A program made the position numbers and the translations under genes. Under the pieces are notes generated by a model, which made no database searches, was not told where the DNA came from, and saw only the letters and a program-made list of their open reading frames with translations. Shown here in pieces: positions 35,675 to 49,300 of a stretch of DNA of 64,000 bases. Within the stretch, counting starts at the first letter, position 1. Each line of letters begins with the position of its first letter. The stretch covers positions 27,454-91,453 of the forward strand of contig JANDJZ010000056.1 in the NCBI GenBank assembly GCA_027943245.1, given 5' to 3'. The stretch is from Acanthamoeba sp. SK_2022b. Taxonomy: Eukaryota > Discosea > Longamoebia > Acanthamoebidae.

Positions 35675-38600
35675 ATGGAAGCAGGAGCGGCGAGCAACTT
35701 TAGGAGCCAGGCTCTCGATTACGTCGTCGGACAGAACCTCGATGAGCTCGTAAAGCTCAAAGAGGGCCTGCCATCTCTGCCGGGTACTTGCCTATCTGAA
35801 AACAATTCTTCTAGACTTCCGCTCGGTGAGATCACAACTGTTCATTCGATTGCACACAGAGGGAGACAAGGAATTCGTGGAGCTGTGCCACAACCTTATG
35901 CGCGGAGCTTATGAAGAAGTGCACAAGTCTCACCTTGTTGAGAAGCTCTTCAGTCTGGACGACGGTACGAATGGGACCGGACCTATGCTGCACGTTGAAG
36001 CCTGGGCACTAATGTTCATGCTCAACTCAGCAATCGGCGATAAGGTGAAGGAAAATGTTACGACGTTCATCGAATCGGCCGCCAGCGAGGATGAGAAGGA
36101 GCGACGGCGCGAGGTTGTTCTCCTGCTGGGCGTTTACGCACTCCTGGTCTTCGTGCAAGCCAATTGGACGGGTACTTTTCTCTCTCTCTCTCTCTCTCTC
36201 TCTAGAGTGCACGAGCCGTAGCAAGCTGCTTGCTCACCTCTGGCGTCTGTTGCCCTCTGTAGGACCTGAGCTGCACGAAGACATTCGAAAGTTTGTACCG
36301 ACGCCTGAGTACAAGGAAATCGCTCTCGACAGCTTGCTATTGGACGGAGAGACTATCTATCCTCTCACGCGCTATCTCAACTTCCTGCAGCACGCCCGAT
36401 GGATCCTTCGCGACTCGTTCAACCACATCTCTTCCGTCAAGGTAAGCTCTCAGAGCTCGGCTGCTCTCACCATTTACTGTGGCTTCGCTCACGGTTTGGT
36501 GCGTCTGCAGTCCGCGGCGTGGTGGAGCGCCCGGTTAATGATGGCCTGGCAACAACTGCTGTCTGGGCCCACGGCCACCCTTAAGGATGCGCTGGTTCTC
36601 CGCTACCAGGAATCTGCTGCCAGCTATGCTGACTCGTACGTTTCCTCTCCTCATGGTCACCCACCTCGAAGCTCCATTTTCTGACTCAGCAGAACCATTA
36701 GGCTACTGGAAGCTCGCCTTTGCCTGGAGACGGGTCTTTACAACCATTACTTTGGCGAAAGCGAACACGCAAAGGTGCGAAGTTTTGCGGCCATTAGTGT
36801 GGGCCTTTGCGGGTTCTGTGTGACCATGGCGGACGGCACGGTCACTCATACGCCCTCGTTTCTCCCCCTCCAGCTTGACTTTAAGAAGGCCCAGGAGAAG
36901 ACCGGACTCTACGTTAACCTCACCGGCGCCCTCGGCAGGCGAACAAGGTATGGGGCAAGCGTCGCCCAGATTGAACAAGTGGTCACGCAGTTCAATGTGT
37001 TGTTATTGACCGCGCGCATAGGTTCCAGCAGTTCGACACGGCACAGCTGGTTCTCGAGGCGGTGAGCAAGGGAAGCAGTCAGGCCACTTCTTCCTCGCGC
37101 CCTCAGGAAGTGGAGAACCAGAACGAAGTGCTTCTCCCCGAGCCAACGTACACGGGACCCGTGCAGGTAAAGTCCCATTTGCTAGTGACTTTGGGCTTTA
37201 GCCATCGAGAACGGAACAGCTGATAGTAGTTCATCCTCACCGCACACAAAGCACCAAGACGAGAACTTGGACGTGCTTGATCAGTGCATTTTGCTTTCTC
37301 TGTGCCTGGACGTTAAGAACAATAACCCGCGACACGGCCTCACCACTGAGGAGATGTTCCCTTACGTAAGGTGCGTACGCGAATCGATTTGATTTATCTT
37401 TACGTTAACGTAATTGCAGCATGCTAATACGCGTCGTTGCTGATCTCTGGCTATCTCTGAAACACCGCAGACGAGTGCAAAAGAATCCCAACAATTGGAT
37501 GGTACACAGCACGTGCCTGCTCCTCAAGTCCCGCCTTGAGTTTGAGAACACCAAGACTGCGGACAGGGCCGTCCTCCAGATGCAGGTGCGCATCGCCGAG
37601 CCTGCCTCTGCTACGTTCTCCTTCCCTCGTGTTTGCTTATGAAATTCGAATCCCCGCGTTCAGGCGCTCGTTGATCAATTCTACGACGAGGAGAAGGACC
37701 TCAAGAAGGAGATTCACGACATCATCAGAGAGCGATCTCGTTACTTGTTTGCGGTGGCCTTCCCCACTCGGCTGACGCTGCAGAAGGAGCTCGGTGAGCG
37801 ATTCCTCTCGATGGGCATGGCCGCGAGCGCCCTCCAGATCTTCGAACAGTTCCAGATGTACGAGAGCATCATCACGTGCTACAGAGTCATGGGCAAGGAC
37901 AAGAAGGTATGCGACACACAGCGCCAACACGCACAAACAAGAACGCCTAGCAGCTGATATAGATAGTTCTCTTTTGTTCAATTGAATTGTAGGCCGAGCA
38001 AGTCGTGCAGGAGCGCTTGGACGTCAAGCCCACTCCCGAGCTGTGGTGTCTGCTGGGAGATCTGACCGAAGTGCCGCAGCACTACCTAACCGCCTGGGAA
38101 CTCTCCAAGCGACGCTACGCCAGAGCCATGCGATCGCTGGGCAACTATTGCCTGCGACAAGAGAAGGTATAACCGGCTACTCCATGCCTCCTGTGACTGA
38201 CGCCGTTGATTTAATTTGGCGCTTACCCCATCTTTTGCAGTGGAAGGAATGCGCCGAGTACTACGAGCTGGCGTTGGCCATCAACCCACTGTACATGAAC
38301 ACTTGGTTCTCCCTTGGCTGTGCGTACATGCGCTTCGACGAGTGGGACAAGGCGCTCCGGGCCTTCTCGCGTGTAGTCTCGCTCGATCCTGAGGCACCTA
38401 CCCTCAATCCACACTTCTTGTGCGTGTGCGACTCTAACCGTTCCTTGTCATGCAGCAACCGGAGGCCTGGGCTAACATGGCGTCCATTTACATCAAGCTC
38501 AAGAAGAAGTAGTCTCCCCCGCTTCCATACAAGTCTGTCACGCTCGTCTTAATACGATCCCCGCTTGTTTCCCTTTAGGGTGGAGGCATTTCGCTGCTTA

Positions 38601-39503
38601 TCCGAGGGCCTCAAGCATTCCTACGACAACTGGAAGATGTGGCAGAACTACCTTTACGTGGCTGTGGTGTGTACATTTTTTTCTCTTGCAAACTTCGCAC
38701 TCGCGGCCATCGTGGACTCACAAGCTACATGACGCACAGGACTTGGGCGAGTTCCAGGCATCGCTGCAGGCCATAACTCGGTTGGTGGATTTGGTAGGTC
38801 CGACCGTCGACATCGAGGTACCTCGCGCCTGTATTCACTCACGTCCAATGCGCCGGCTGCTAACTGTGTGCGCGTGCCTCGGACTGGCAGGTGCTCGACC
38901 TGCTCGTGGACCGGCTGCTGTTCGACCACAGGCGCCTACAAGAGATCCCAGAGGACTCTGACGAGAAGAAGACGACGAGCCCATACGTTGAGCAGGCGCG
39001 AAAGAAGCTGGAGGAGCTGCTGGCGCACATCACCTCGAAGGTCACCAACCAGCACGAGATCTGGGCTACCTTCGCCAAATATCACGAGGGCTTCGGCAAC
39101 AAAGAAAAGGTTGCGTATCGTGTGTGTCCCGTTGTGTGACGCGCTTGCTGACTCGGTGAATAGGCGTTGGACGCTCGCCTCAAGCAGATGCGTGCTGCGT
39201 CTCCCGTGGACTGGCAGAACGACGAGAAGAAGTTCAAGACGGTTGCCGAGGTGTCCCTCACGCTTATCGACACTTACCTCATGCAGGACGAGGAGGACTT
39301 CAAGAAGAGCCTCTTCTCTGCCAAGCTACACCTCCGTGGTGTCCTGAAGAAGGCTGAGGTAACTCCCATGCTACCCTCTCCCCTTGCTCACTCTGATGCT
39401 AACGCCTTCTTCCACGCAGGCGAACTGGAAGGGCACGGAGAACTACGCCAAGCTCGAGGAGAAGCTCGCCCTCATCCTGGAGAAGGAGCAAGCGTTCAAA
39501 TGA
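35675..39503 (+). CDS. TTC27: TTC27-like tetratricopeptide repeat protein
   Basis: Long multi-exon gene, ATG at 35675 (MEAGAASNFRSQALDYVVGQ), TGA at 39501-39503. The N-terminal helical part includes IRLHTEGDKEFVELCHNLMR and GETIYPLTRYLNFLQHARWI. The middle has LLEARLCLETGLYNHYFGES, followed by TGLYVNLTGALGRRTRFQQF and NWMVHSTCLLLKSRLEFENT, which are hallmarks of TTC27. The TPR core follows: RAMRSLGNYCLRQEKWKECA, EYYELALAINPLYMNTWFSL, GCAYMRFDEWDKALRAFSRV and PEAWANMASIYIKLKKK. A long alpha-helical tail ends YAKLEEKLALILEKEQAFK. TTC27 proteins (yeast Emw1) are essential; yeast data link them to cell wall and glycosylation quality control. One intron holds a (TC)n tract at 36181-36203. No break was seen in the reading frame across the inferred exons. 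Confidence 0.87.
36181..36203 (+). repeat. (TC)n intronic microsatellite
   Basis: About eleven TC units in an intron of the TTC27-like gene, upstream of its 3' splice site near 36261. Confidence 0.9.
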
Positions 39504-39983
39504 CGCCGCCTGAAACCGCCCAGTGAGCTCTTGTCGCCTCGCTCTACCGCGTCCGCGATGCGCTCGATCTGATGCTGAGGCCTATTTATTTGACCTCTTG
39601 TAGGATGTTCTTGTCTCCTCGATTCATACACTACATTGCCCCCCAGAAGTCCGTCGTGTGGTTAAAGACTCCGGCTTCCAAGAAGTGAGCGCCAGGACAC
39701 AAAGGCCGGCGCAAGCCTGGAGCTCAGGGTTAAAAATGCACGCTCGGGGCAGACTGCTTGCTTCAGGCACGCAGGTTCATCCCCTCTGTCGCCTTTGTAA
39801 ACATATCAACCCCCCCCCCCAATGTTTAGGTTCTAGCCACAGCACGGTGAGCTCGCTTCTGTGGACGCACGCCAAGCCCAGCAGCCGTCTCCTGCACATA
39901 TGCGCCAGTACGCGCCATCCAAGTCTTCAAGGAATGCTGCACCATCCATGGAAATGCCAATCTTTATTGTGTTTTTGGCGCAG
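39504..39983. other. intergenic region, probably with the first exon of the YbjQ-family gene
   Basis: About 480 bases after TTC27. It has a C-run near 39811-39820. The first coding exon of the YbjQ-like gene should lie here, ending in phase 1, but I could not choose its start with confidence. Confidence 0.35.
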
Positions 39984-40570
39984 CTGAGACGGTGCCCGGA
40001 CGTAGGACTGAGGGTGGTATGTGCGACCGGCTCGCCGAACGCTCTAACAGGCTAAGTCCTGTCCTTGCGTTACCACCAGACTTAGGCATGGTGTTTGGCC
40101 ATACAGTGCGATCCCGCAACATCGTAGGCAACACTTGGGGTAAGTCGTTTGACCGTCCTTCCTGAGCGCTTCTTCTAACGCACCCATCCTGCAGCGAGCG
40201 TGCAGGCCATATTTGGAGGCGAGATTGGCGGTACGCCGTACTCAAGCCTTGCTCCTGCACGGCAATGAATGCCAATACATGATGTCCCGCACTGCTGGTG
40301 CACCTGTTTGTAGGCGATACTCGGCTGCTACAGGAAGCCAGGAAGGAAGCTACCGCTCGGATGGAAGATGCTGCAACGGTCATCCCCTGCCTGTGTCACT
40401 TCACACTGCTTCAGTGCTGACATCGCAATGCACAGGAGCTCGGAGCCGATGCTGTAGTGCGAGTGCAGTACCAGTGCATGTCGGGACAATTAACCGAAGT
40501 CATGTGCTATGGTACCGCCGTCAGGCTGGCGCCGGCTGATGGCAAATCAGCCAAGGAGGTCAACCACTAG
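39984..40570 (+). CDS. YbjQ/UPF0145-family protein (5' end unresolved)
   Basis: Spliced plus-strand gene found by joining small exons: 39984..40016, 40080..40139, 40195 to about 40230, about 40314 to 40380, and about 40437..40570, with phases that agree where checked. The joined product reads ETVPGRRTEGD, LGMVFGHTVRSRNIVGNTWG, ASVQAIFGGEIGGDTRLLQE, ARKEATARMEDAATELGADA, VVRVQYQCMSGQLTEVMCYG and TAVRLAP. This matches the bacterial/archaeal YbjQ (UPF0145) family: the VPG start, LG-x-VFG-x-TVRS-RN, the FGG turn, ARKEA helix and LGADAVV strand. The family forms a beta-rich oligomer with unclear function. It is uncommon in eukaryotes; the host-type introns show it is a resident nuclear gene. The first coding exon and start were not resolved. 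A basic tail ends KSAKEVNH. Confidence 0.75.
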
Positions 40571-40900
40571 CGCCAGCTCAGGCCAACACCACCAACATAC
40601 CAACATCGACCCGCTGGCGTCTTGGACCCACGTTTGTCTTGTCATAATCCAAACCACACTGGATCGTTCTCCAAGCAAGAAGTAAACTCCTTCTGCCCCA
40701 GGCGAGGGGAGCCACGTGTGCAGAGGGCAGAGCATTTTCTTTTTGAATTTCTGCAGCTGCGGTGAGCCTTCTGGACGTACTGCTTGCCGTCCTCGCCTTG
40801 GCGTGAGTGCTTCGGCGACAGAAGAAGTCGATCCACGCATCGAAGCATCTAGAGGCCAGTTAAGAGTGGAAGAAAGATCTTGCGCGACGGCGAGTTAAGA
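40571..40900. other. intergenic region
   Basis: About 330 bases between the YbjQ-like gene and the Sec7 gene on the same strand. No coding frame is supported; the promoter of the Sec7 gene is expected here. Confidence 0.35.
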
Positions 40901-42271
40901 ATGATGCAGACTGAAGAGGTGGTGCAGGCTTCGCCCGCATCGAATGGAAAGGTGGAATCGACAGATGTGAGCAGCGGTGGAACGACCGCGGCAGCCTCCT
41001 CGCTCGGGACCAGCGGGAGCATTACGCCCAGACGGCTGAGCACAGGAGGCTCGGGTTCCAAAGGTGGCAGCGATGGCCCTACGGGTCAGACGATGACTAT
41101 GTTCATCAACAAGGCGCTTCAGTCCATCTTCGATGAGGCCCCCAAGCGCAACACTAAATTGCGCGAGTCTTGCACTTCCGCCATTGGCACGCTCCAATCC
41201 CCAAGTGTCTCGTGTTCGCCTTTTAATTCTTCAACTTGCTGTTTTCTGATTAAATCGCCCTTTTCTTCGTGAGCAAGATGTGGATTTACACTTACGTTAT
41301 TCATCATTATGATCCACGCGTGCAGAGCTGCTCAAGAAGAACAAGAACTTCATCTCTAAAATGTACGCGCTCTTCATCAGCGTTTCGAGATTTGTGGATT
41401 GACCCACGTTGCGCACGTGCAGTGAGATCGATCAAGATGAGTTAGCGGCCGCCGATCAGAAGCGACTTAATGACCTTGTGGGAAAGATAATTGTGCCGCT
41501 CCAGCTGGCCTGCGAGTCACGCCAGTACTCGCTCATGTCGATGGCCCTCGACTGCTTCCAGGTGCCTGCCCGCTTTTTTTTTTTTTGTAATTTTTTCTTG
41601 AAATAGTGTTTATTTTACAGCCTTTGATTTTATTTGTCCGCGTTCTTCACCCGTATCGGCAGAAACTGTTGCTCTACGGATACATCAACGGCGCGGCCGT
41701 GGACATCGAGCAACCAGACAAGAAGCTCATCGAGCGGGTGTTATTTGTCATCAACACCGGCTTCCAGAAGCGCAAGGGCGAGAAGACCTATCCCGATGAC
41801 AACGTCCAGCTGCAAATCCTCAAGGTATGTGTGGCTGTGGCTGTAGCGCTAACTCCACTGCCTCGGAGTAGGGCCCAGAAGTCTCATTCGCTTCACTTTG
41901 AATCACTAGGCCCTGCTGGCGGCCGTAGTGTCGAGCAAGGCCGACGTGCACGGTCCGCTGCTATTGAGCGTTGTAAAGACGTGCTACAACATCCACCTCA
42001 TGAGCGCGAGCCCGCTCATTCTGGTCACCGCCAAGGCGACGCTCGACCAGATGCTCGGTGCCGTCTTCCAGCGCTTCGAAAGGGAGGGCTCGATTCTGCG
42101 CAAAGAGGCCAGGAGCCAAGCCTCCGCACATGACGACAACGACGAAGTTGAGAAGAGCGATGCCGTTGAGGAGAGTGCCAAGGACAAGGACACAGAAGTC
42201 GTCGAAGAAGAAGATGACAAGGTACCTTTTTCTATGCTCTTCTTCACTTCATTTGGGCTGATCTTAACACA

Positions 42272-42318
<47 letters not shown>

Positions 42319-45300
42319 CTCTCTCTCTCTCTCTCTCCAGACCGCGAACAGCGCCTTGGAAGGCATCATCGAAACCGTGGCCAACGAAGACCAGGGAAGG
42401 AAGGCCAAGGAGCCCAAGTGCGTCCCTGTGGCGCGTTCGGTTTTTTATATAAATTTTATCTGGCTCACTGCCCCTTGCCGCTTCAGGACGGAGCTCACCA
42501 GCCCCGCGTTCGAGTTAGCATTCAGCGATTGCCACATGCTATTCCGTGCTCTATGCAAGCTCTCCAACGTTGATCTGCCTGAAGGGTTTGCGCTACCGCC
42601 GTCAAAACCTCTTCTCCTTTGTACGACCGCTCACGCCTTTTATTTGCTGCACAGGCTGCTCCCGGATTCGGTGGAAGTTAAGAGCAAGGTTCTCTCGCTG
42701 GAGCTGATTCTCTCCATCCTCCAAACGGCCGGCCCCACTTTCAAGCACACCTACCGCTTCATCAACAAGGCCTTCAAGAGGTATCTGTGTCCGTCGATCG
42801 GCATCAACGGTATCTCGTCTCTGCCGCGGGTCTTCCAGCTGACCCTCAACGTATTCTTGCTGCTCATCTCCAACTTCAAGGTCTACCTCAAGGTACGCAC
42901 GCGTTGTGTATGTGTATGCGCATGTTAATTGTTGTTTGACGTGTGGTCATTTGCTGACTTGTGGTGCCGGCGTGTAAAGGACGAGATCGCCATTTACTTC
43001 ACCAAGATTTTCCTGAGGATTCTTGAGAGCGACAACAGCACCACGCAGGCCAAGGGGATGGTGCTCGACTGTCTGCTGCAGATCTGCAACAACGCACAGA
43101 TCCTCGTCGACATCTTCGTCAACTACGATTGCAGTCTCGAGTCGCAGGACATCTTTGGCCGGTACGTTGTGGATTGGCTCGCTCACATTCCCGCTCCCTC
43201 GCCCGCCGCGCTACCGGGTTGGTGGCAAGGATTGACTCGCCGCCCCTACAACTCACGCCATACACATCACTCAAATTCCTTCAGGATGGTGAACGATCTG
43301 TCGACGATGGCCAAGGGCTCGCCGAGCGTGCAGACTGGTCCGATGGTGCACGAGTCCACGCTCCGAACGCTGGGTCTGGAGTGTCTGGTGACCATTATGA
43401 AATCTCTGGTGGAGTGGAGCAAGGAGCTGGTCAAGGACAAGGAGGACAAGGACAGCACTTCAGGTAACCTCTCTCTCTCTCTCTCTCCCTATCGTCTCAG
43501 GCCTCTCCCGACTTCTTTCATCGACTCACATGGTTTTGGTTGCCCTCGTACAGACACGGAGTCGATCGATGAAGCTGGCGAGGGCCGAACGCCCGACAGA
43601 TTCGAGAAGAAGAAGCACATCAAGCTCCAGCTGGAGACGGGCAAGGAGAAGTTCAACATCAACGCCACCAGGGTACATGTTCCGCTCCCACGAGCGAATC
43701 AGAAATCGGCGGCGGCATCTCTAAGAGCTTTCTCCTCCTTTTGCCAGGGTGTCCAATACTTGGTCGACGCGGGGCTCGTCGAGTACACACCCGAATCCGT
43801 TGCGCGGTTCTTGAAGGAGCACGGCGAGGATCTGGACAAGACGCAGATCGGCGAGTACTTTGCCAAGGGGTACGCGATCCTTCGTCCTCCCCTTGCTTGC
43901 GTTGTTCGTGTCCTAGCACACATATCTGTGTCAAAAACTCTTATGCGCTCCCACCCATGCGCTCCCACCAACTACAGAGGTCCTAAGGGCGAGTTCAACA
44001 AGAAGGTGTTGCACGCCTACATTGATATGTTCAGCTTCACAAAGATGCCGATTGATTTGGCAATCAGGTGAGCGTGTAGACTTCTTGGTATTGCTCCGTT
44101 TGGTTACAATTGATAACCGCGTTTCTTCAGGCACCTGCTCGGCAACTTCCGTATCATGGGTGAAGCCCAGGCTATTGATCGCGTCATTGAAAAGTTTGCG
44201 GCTCGCTGGTTCGAGGACAACCCGGACTCGATCTTCACCTCCGCCGATGCTGCCTACATGTTCGCCTACGCCATCATGATGCTGGCCACGGACTTGCACA
44301 GGTACACCTGCGCATCATCGCTCGAGGGGGAGCGGCCCACTGTGCCGGCATCTAACCGCATTGTGAATTTGTTGCGCTTCGCAGCCCGCAGATCAAGAAG
44401 AAGATCACGCTCCCCGAATGGCAGAACGTCAACAGGGACATCAACGAGGGCAAGCTTCCGCACCGTTATCAGGAGGAGATCTACAACCGCATCGCCGCCA
44501 CTCCGCTCAAGCTCACCGAACAGGGTGAGGAGAAGGTCGAACTCGTGAGCAGTACGCCTCCCACAGCCAAGATCGCCATCGATTTGCGCAAACCATTATC
44601 CCTACACTCACGTAATCGTTACAGAGCCCTTGGATCCCCACCAGAAGGAGCTGACCTGGATCTTTGAGAGCAAGCAGATGGCCAAGCGCGTGCAGGTACG
44701 GTTGACCGCTGCGCGTACACGGCTAGAGTGTGACCTCCCTGCTTACGCGTACACGCATACTTTTCGCGCATGCAGCAAATGCTCAAGCAGAAGAGAACCA
44801 CAGAGAGCAAGTACTTCAAGGCGACGAACATTCAGCCCGTCCGCCCCATGTTCGACATCTCCTGGTGCCCCATGCTTGGTATGCTTCTGCCCGTTGGCCG
44901 CGGCCCTACACGGCGCATTTGGCTGACATGAGCGTCCCGGCGTGGACAAACGTGCAGCGGCGTTCTCTGTGTTGCTGGAGACGTCCGAGGACCCTAAGAT
45001 CATCGATCTGTGCCTGTTGGGCTTCAAGTGCGCCATCCGTGTGAGCTCCACGTTCTACATGGAGACCCCGCGCAACATGTTCGTCTCGTCGCTCTTCAAG
45101 TTCACGCACCTCAACAACCTCAAGGAGATCCGTCACAAGAACATCGCAAGCATCAAGACCCTCATCAGCGTCGCACACACCGACGGCGACCATCTTCAGG
45201 TACGCTCTACCTACCGAGCCACATTCCCCCACCGAGCCACACGCGACCGCCCTCGAGCTACAATCGCCTGACGTTTCCTTCGCACAGGAATCGTGGAAGG

Positions 45301-46313
45301 ATGTGCTCGAGTGCATCTCGAAGCTGGAGACCATGCATCTGCTCGGCGCTGGTACGGAGCTACTCCCTTCGCGAGCCCCTTGAACTCGAGTCGTTATCTC
45401 ATGCGGTTTTGTATTGCGTGTGTGTGTGTAGGCCTGACCGCCGAGAATACGTTCACGGGAAACGAGGCCCCGGCGGACCAGACGCACTCGATCTCCTCTG
45501 TGGGCACCTTCACCCCGCGACGGCCCACTAACCCCAGCATGAGAGAGTCACTCACGTTCGACATCGCTCCCTACCTCATGGGCCGTTCGCCTGCCAAGGC
45601 GCAGCAGTTTGTACGCTTCCACCCAAACCATTTTCCCGTTCCTGCTGCATCACTCACGTGCGCGCGTTCCATACGACCCAACACTTGATAGAACCCGCAG
45701 CAACTGGCTTCGTTGGAGGGTGCCAATGCGGAGCTCATTTCGAAGGAGATCGAAAGCATTGCCATCGACAGGCTCTTCACCGACAGCACAAAGCTTAACA
45801 ACGTTCGCAGCCCCTCCTTTGCTGCTTTGGGACTGGAGAAGCAAGCCCCAACTCACCCCACTGTTGTTTTCCGCCTGCAGAACGCCATTGTGGACTTTGT
45901 TAAGTGCCTGTGCGCAGTCTCCCAGGAGGAGATCAGCTCCAACAACCCGCGCATGTTCTGCCTGCAGAAGCTCGTCGAGGTGGCCTACTACAACATGGGC
46001 CGCATCCGTATTGTATGGGCGCGCATCTGGGAGGTCATGGGCCAGCACTTCACCATGGTACAAGGGCTTCCTCTCCTTCTCGCGTTCTCGAATTGGACCC
46101 ACTTGCTGATTGTGTGAACCTCATTCCAGGTGGGTTGCCACAAGAACCTGAGCATTGCGATGTACGCCATCGATTCGCTTCGACAGCTGGCGATGAAGTT
46201 CTTGGCCAAGGACGAGTTGGCCAACTTCCACTTCCAGAAGGACTTCCTCAAGCCGTTTGAATCCATTATCCAGCAGCACACTTCCATACAGACCAGGGAC
46301 ATGGTGCGGGCCA

Positions 46314-46378
<65 letters not shown>

Positions 46379-49300
46379 CATTCTCTGCGGTGCCTTACCT
46401 GAGCTTTGGTGGTGGCGTCTTAGTGCATTCGTTGCCTTTCGAACATGGTGCAAGCGCAAGCCCAGAACATGAAGTCAGGCTGGAAGTCAATCTTTGCCGT
46501 GCTCTCCTTTGCTGCCACGGACACCAACGGTACCTGTGGGCTTGGCCCAATGCTCTCTCGCTAGCAATCACTCACCCCCCCAACTATGCGCGGCTGCAGA
46601 GAAAATCGTGCGTTTGGCGTTTGAATTGGTGGAGAGCATCATGAGCAAGCACTTCAAGCTCATCGCCGACAGCTTCTTCGTCGAGTGCGTCAACTGTCTC
46701 ATTGCCTTTGCCAAGGCACAGCACTTCAAGGACATCAGGTAACCCGACAGCTAACCCTGTTGCCCATGTCCGTGTCGTGTCGTATTTTATGTCCATGCTC
46801 TCGAGTGTGCGCTAACTCATTATCGTCATGGACACCCCCGCAGCCAAAAGGCGTTGGCGTCGATGGTGTTCTGCGCGGGCCAGCTGGCCGGCGGCAACGT
46901 GTGTCCGCTGAGGAAGGTCGAGGTCGACGAGGAGTCCGCCTATGCGCTCAAGAGCGGGGATGACGAGGAAGCCGAGGAGGCGCGTGATACGCACTACGTC
47001 TTCACTGATGAGGACGCCCACATCAAATACTGGTTTCCCGTTCTTACAGGCTTCTCCGAAGTCGTCTCGCATCCCCACATCGACGTCCGCACTGTGTACG
47101 CACTCCCAATTGTCACACTGGGCGCTCCCTCCCTTGCATCGGCCGCATGTGGTCTGATCTCTTCTTTTTCATGGGACAGTGCACTGGAGCGTCTGTTCGG
47201 AGTGTTGAAGGAGTACGGCACCATGTTCACGCCGAGCCTCTGGAATCTTGTTTTCAAGGGCGTCATATTGCCCATATTTATTGGCGTCCGCGTCATCGCC
47301 CACGAGAAGAGTCCCGTCAACGAGGTACCGCTCTCTCCACACACTTACCCCCGCACACCCAGTCACTCCATGCGCCTACCCGCCCGGGTGCGAGAGTCCT
47401 AGCTAACGTTTCCATCTCCTTCGGGGCCATGCTTTGGTCGTCGCCGATGTCACGCCTGTTCCCGTCGACGCAGCAGGATAACGTTTGGATCGCGACGACG
47501 TGTCTGAACGCGACTCAGTCGCTGGTGGACCTGCTCTCTCACTTCTTCAACAAAATTTCATTCTTGCTCGACGAGGTCCTGTCGCTCCTGGCCAGCTTTG
47601 TTCTTCAGGGTATGTCACGTTGCCTCCCTCGCACCGCTCATACTCTCAAATTAAAGCCCCTTTCTCTCTCTCTCTCTCTCTTGCTATTCCTTGCAGAAAC
47701 CGCCAACCTCGCCGAGATCGGCTGCACCTGCCTTTTGCTGTTGGTTATGAAGGTATGAGACCACTGCGGGCAGGCATGTGCGCTTGTGGCTCAACGTTAT
47801 GTCTTATCTTGACGTATGCGTTTCCAGAACGGCGATAAGTTCACGCCGTACATGTGGAACGTCGTGTGCATGACCTTCAAGCACGTCATGGACTGCAACA
47901 TGCCGGTGGAAGTCTTCGCCTACAAGCCGCCCAAGGGCACCGGCAAGAAGGGTTCCCCTCCCACCGCCGGTACGACCCCCACGGCTCACGTCGCTTGCCC
48001 ATTTCGTTTGCCTATTGACCATTTTCTCTCCCCTCTTCCTTGGAGCACACAGCCAAGGGCCAGGCGGAGCCAGCTTCGAGCCCAAGCAAGGAGAAGCAGG
48101 AGGACCAGCGAGCCAACACGGGAGAGATGGAGAGGCACCACTCGGGCTCCACTGAGTTCCTCCTGCAGGAGACCATCAGGCGAGGCATTCTCCCCGTCGC
48201 TGTCATTCAGGTATTGACTACCCCCTCCCAGAGGCATGCGTGGCCTAGACTCTGCTAAAGCTGGCAGTAGATTACGCTGGACCAGCGCGTTTTCTCCTTG
48301 ACTGACCGGCGTCATTCGATTTGCAGGCGATGAAGGATGAGGAGACGCTGGACAAGGCCAAGCTCAGCCCCGAGGAGATTGTGATGGTCAAGCTCAAGAG
48401 GTCGACGCCTCACCGCCCACCAAACGCGTTCTCCTCCTTCGGCACCGTCAACGCCAGGTACTACTCACATCCCCAGCGTCTACCTCACCCAAACACGTTT
48501 AAATTATATCAATTTTTTAATATGTTTTTCGTGCGTTCTCCAAGATGCTCGGTCCATCTGCTGTTGCTCCAGGCCGTCAACGAGATATTCTTCGAGCACT
48601 ACCAGCAGCTCTCGCTCGGTACCGCGGGTCCCGAGCCTTTTTCCCACGCTGCGATGATGACGGCTGATTGTGACTGGAATCCGTGCTGTGCGCGTGAACG
48701 TAACAGCAAACGTGGAGTCCTTCCTCGAGGCGATTATCTCGGGCTATCGCTTCGCCTACTCGGCCAACAACGACGTGCGACTGCGAACTGGGCTGGGACC
48801 CACCGGCGTGATGACACGCATCATAAAGATCGAAGTGACCGCCATGAGCAGCTGCCTGCGCATCCTCTTCACGCTCTACGCCGAGCCTGACGGCTCCGAG
48901 AAGAGGGAGGTCAGCGAGAAGAGACTCACCCAGTATGTTTCTCCCTCTCCTCCTCCCAGTGGTCAGTCTTTGCTAACGCACACGCACGCGCACATGCACA
49001 GGCTCATCACCGAGTTCATGGAGGAGTTTATTCAGACGGCTCTCAATTCATCGTCGCCCTACTCGCAGTCCAAGGTGGGACTCATGGTGCAGATCCTTCA
49101 GGGCATCCTCCAGTTCGACGAGTCTCAGGTACGTCGAAGCCCTCCCTCCGATCGTGGGTGTCTCCTTAGCTGCCTCGAGGCTGACCCTTGTCGTCCGCGT
49201 GTGCGCGTGTAAGTTCGCCAAGCACGTGCCGCTCCTCTACAGGCACTTTGTGGGCCTCATGCTGAGCGAGAGGAAGGAGATCCGTTCTGCCCTGCAGCCC

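Noticed and set aside
43990..44320. Sec7 motif MLATD in place of MLNTD, taken at first as an inactivating change
   Set aside because: BIG-type Sec7 domains have Thr here, so the position varies, and the catalytic Glu of GEAQ is present.
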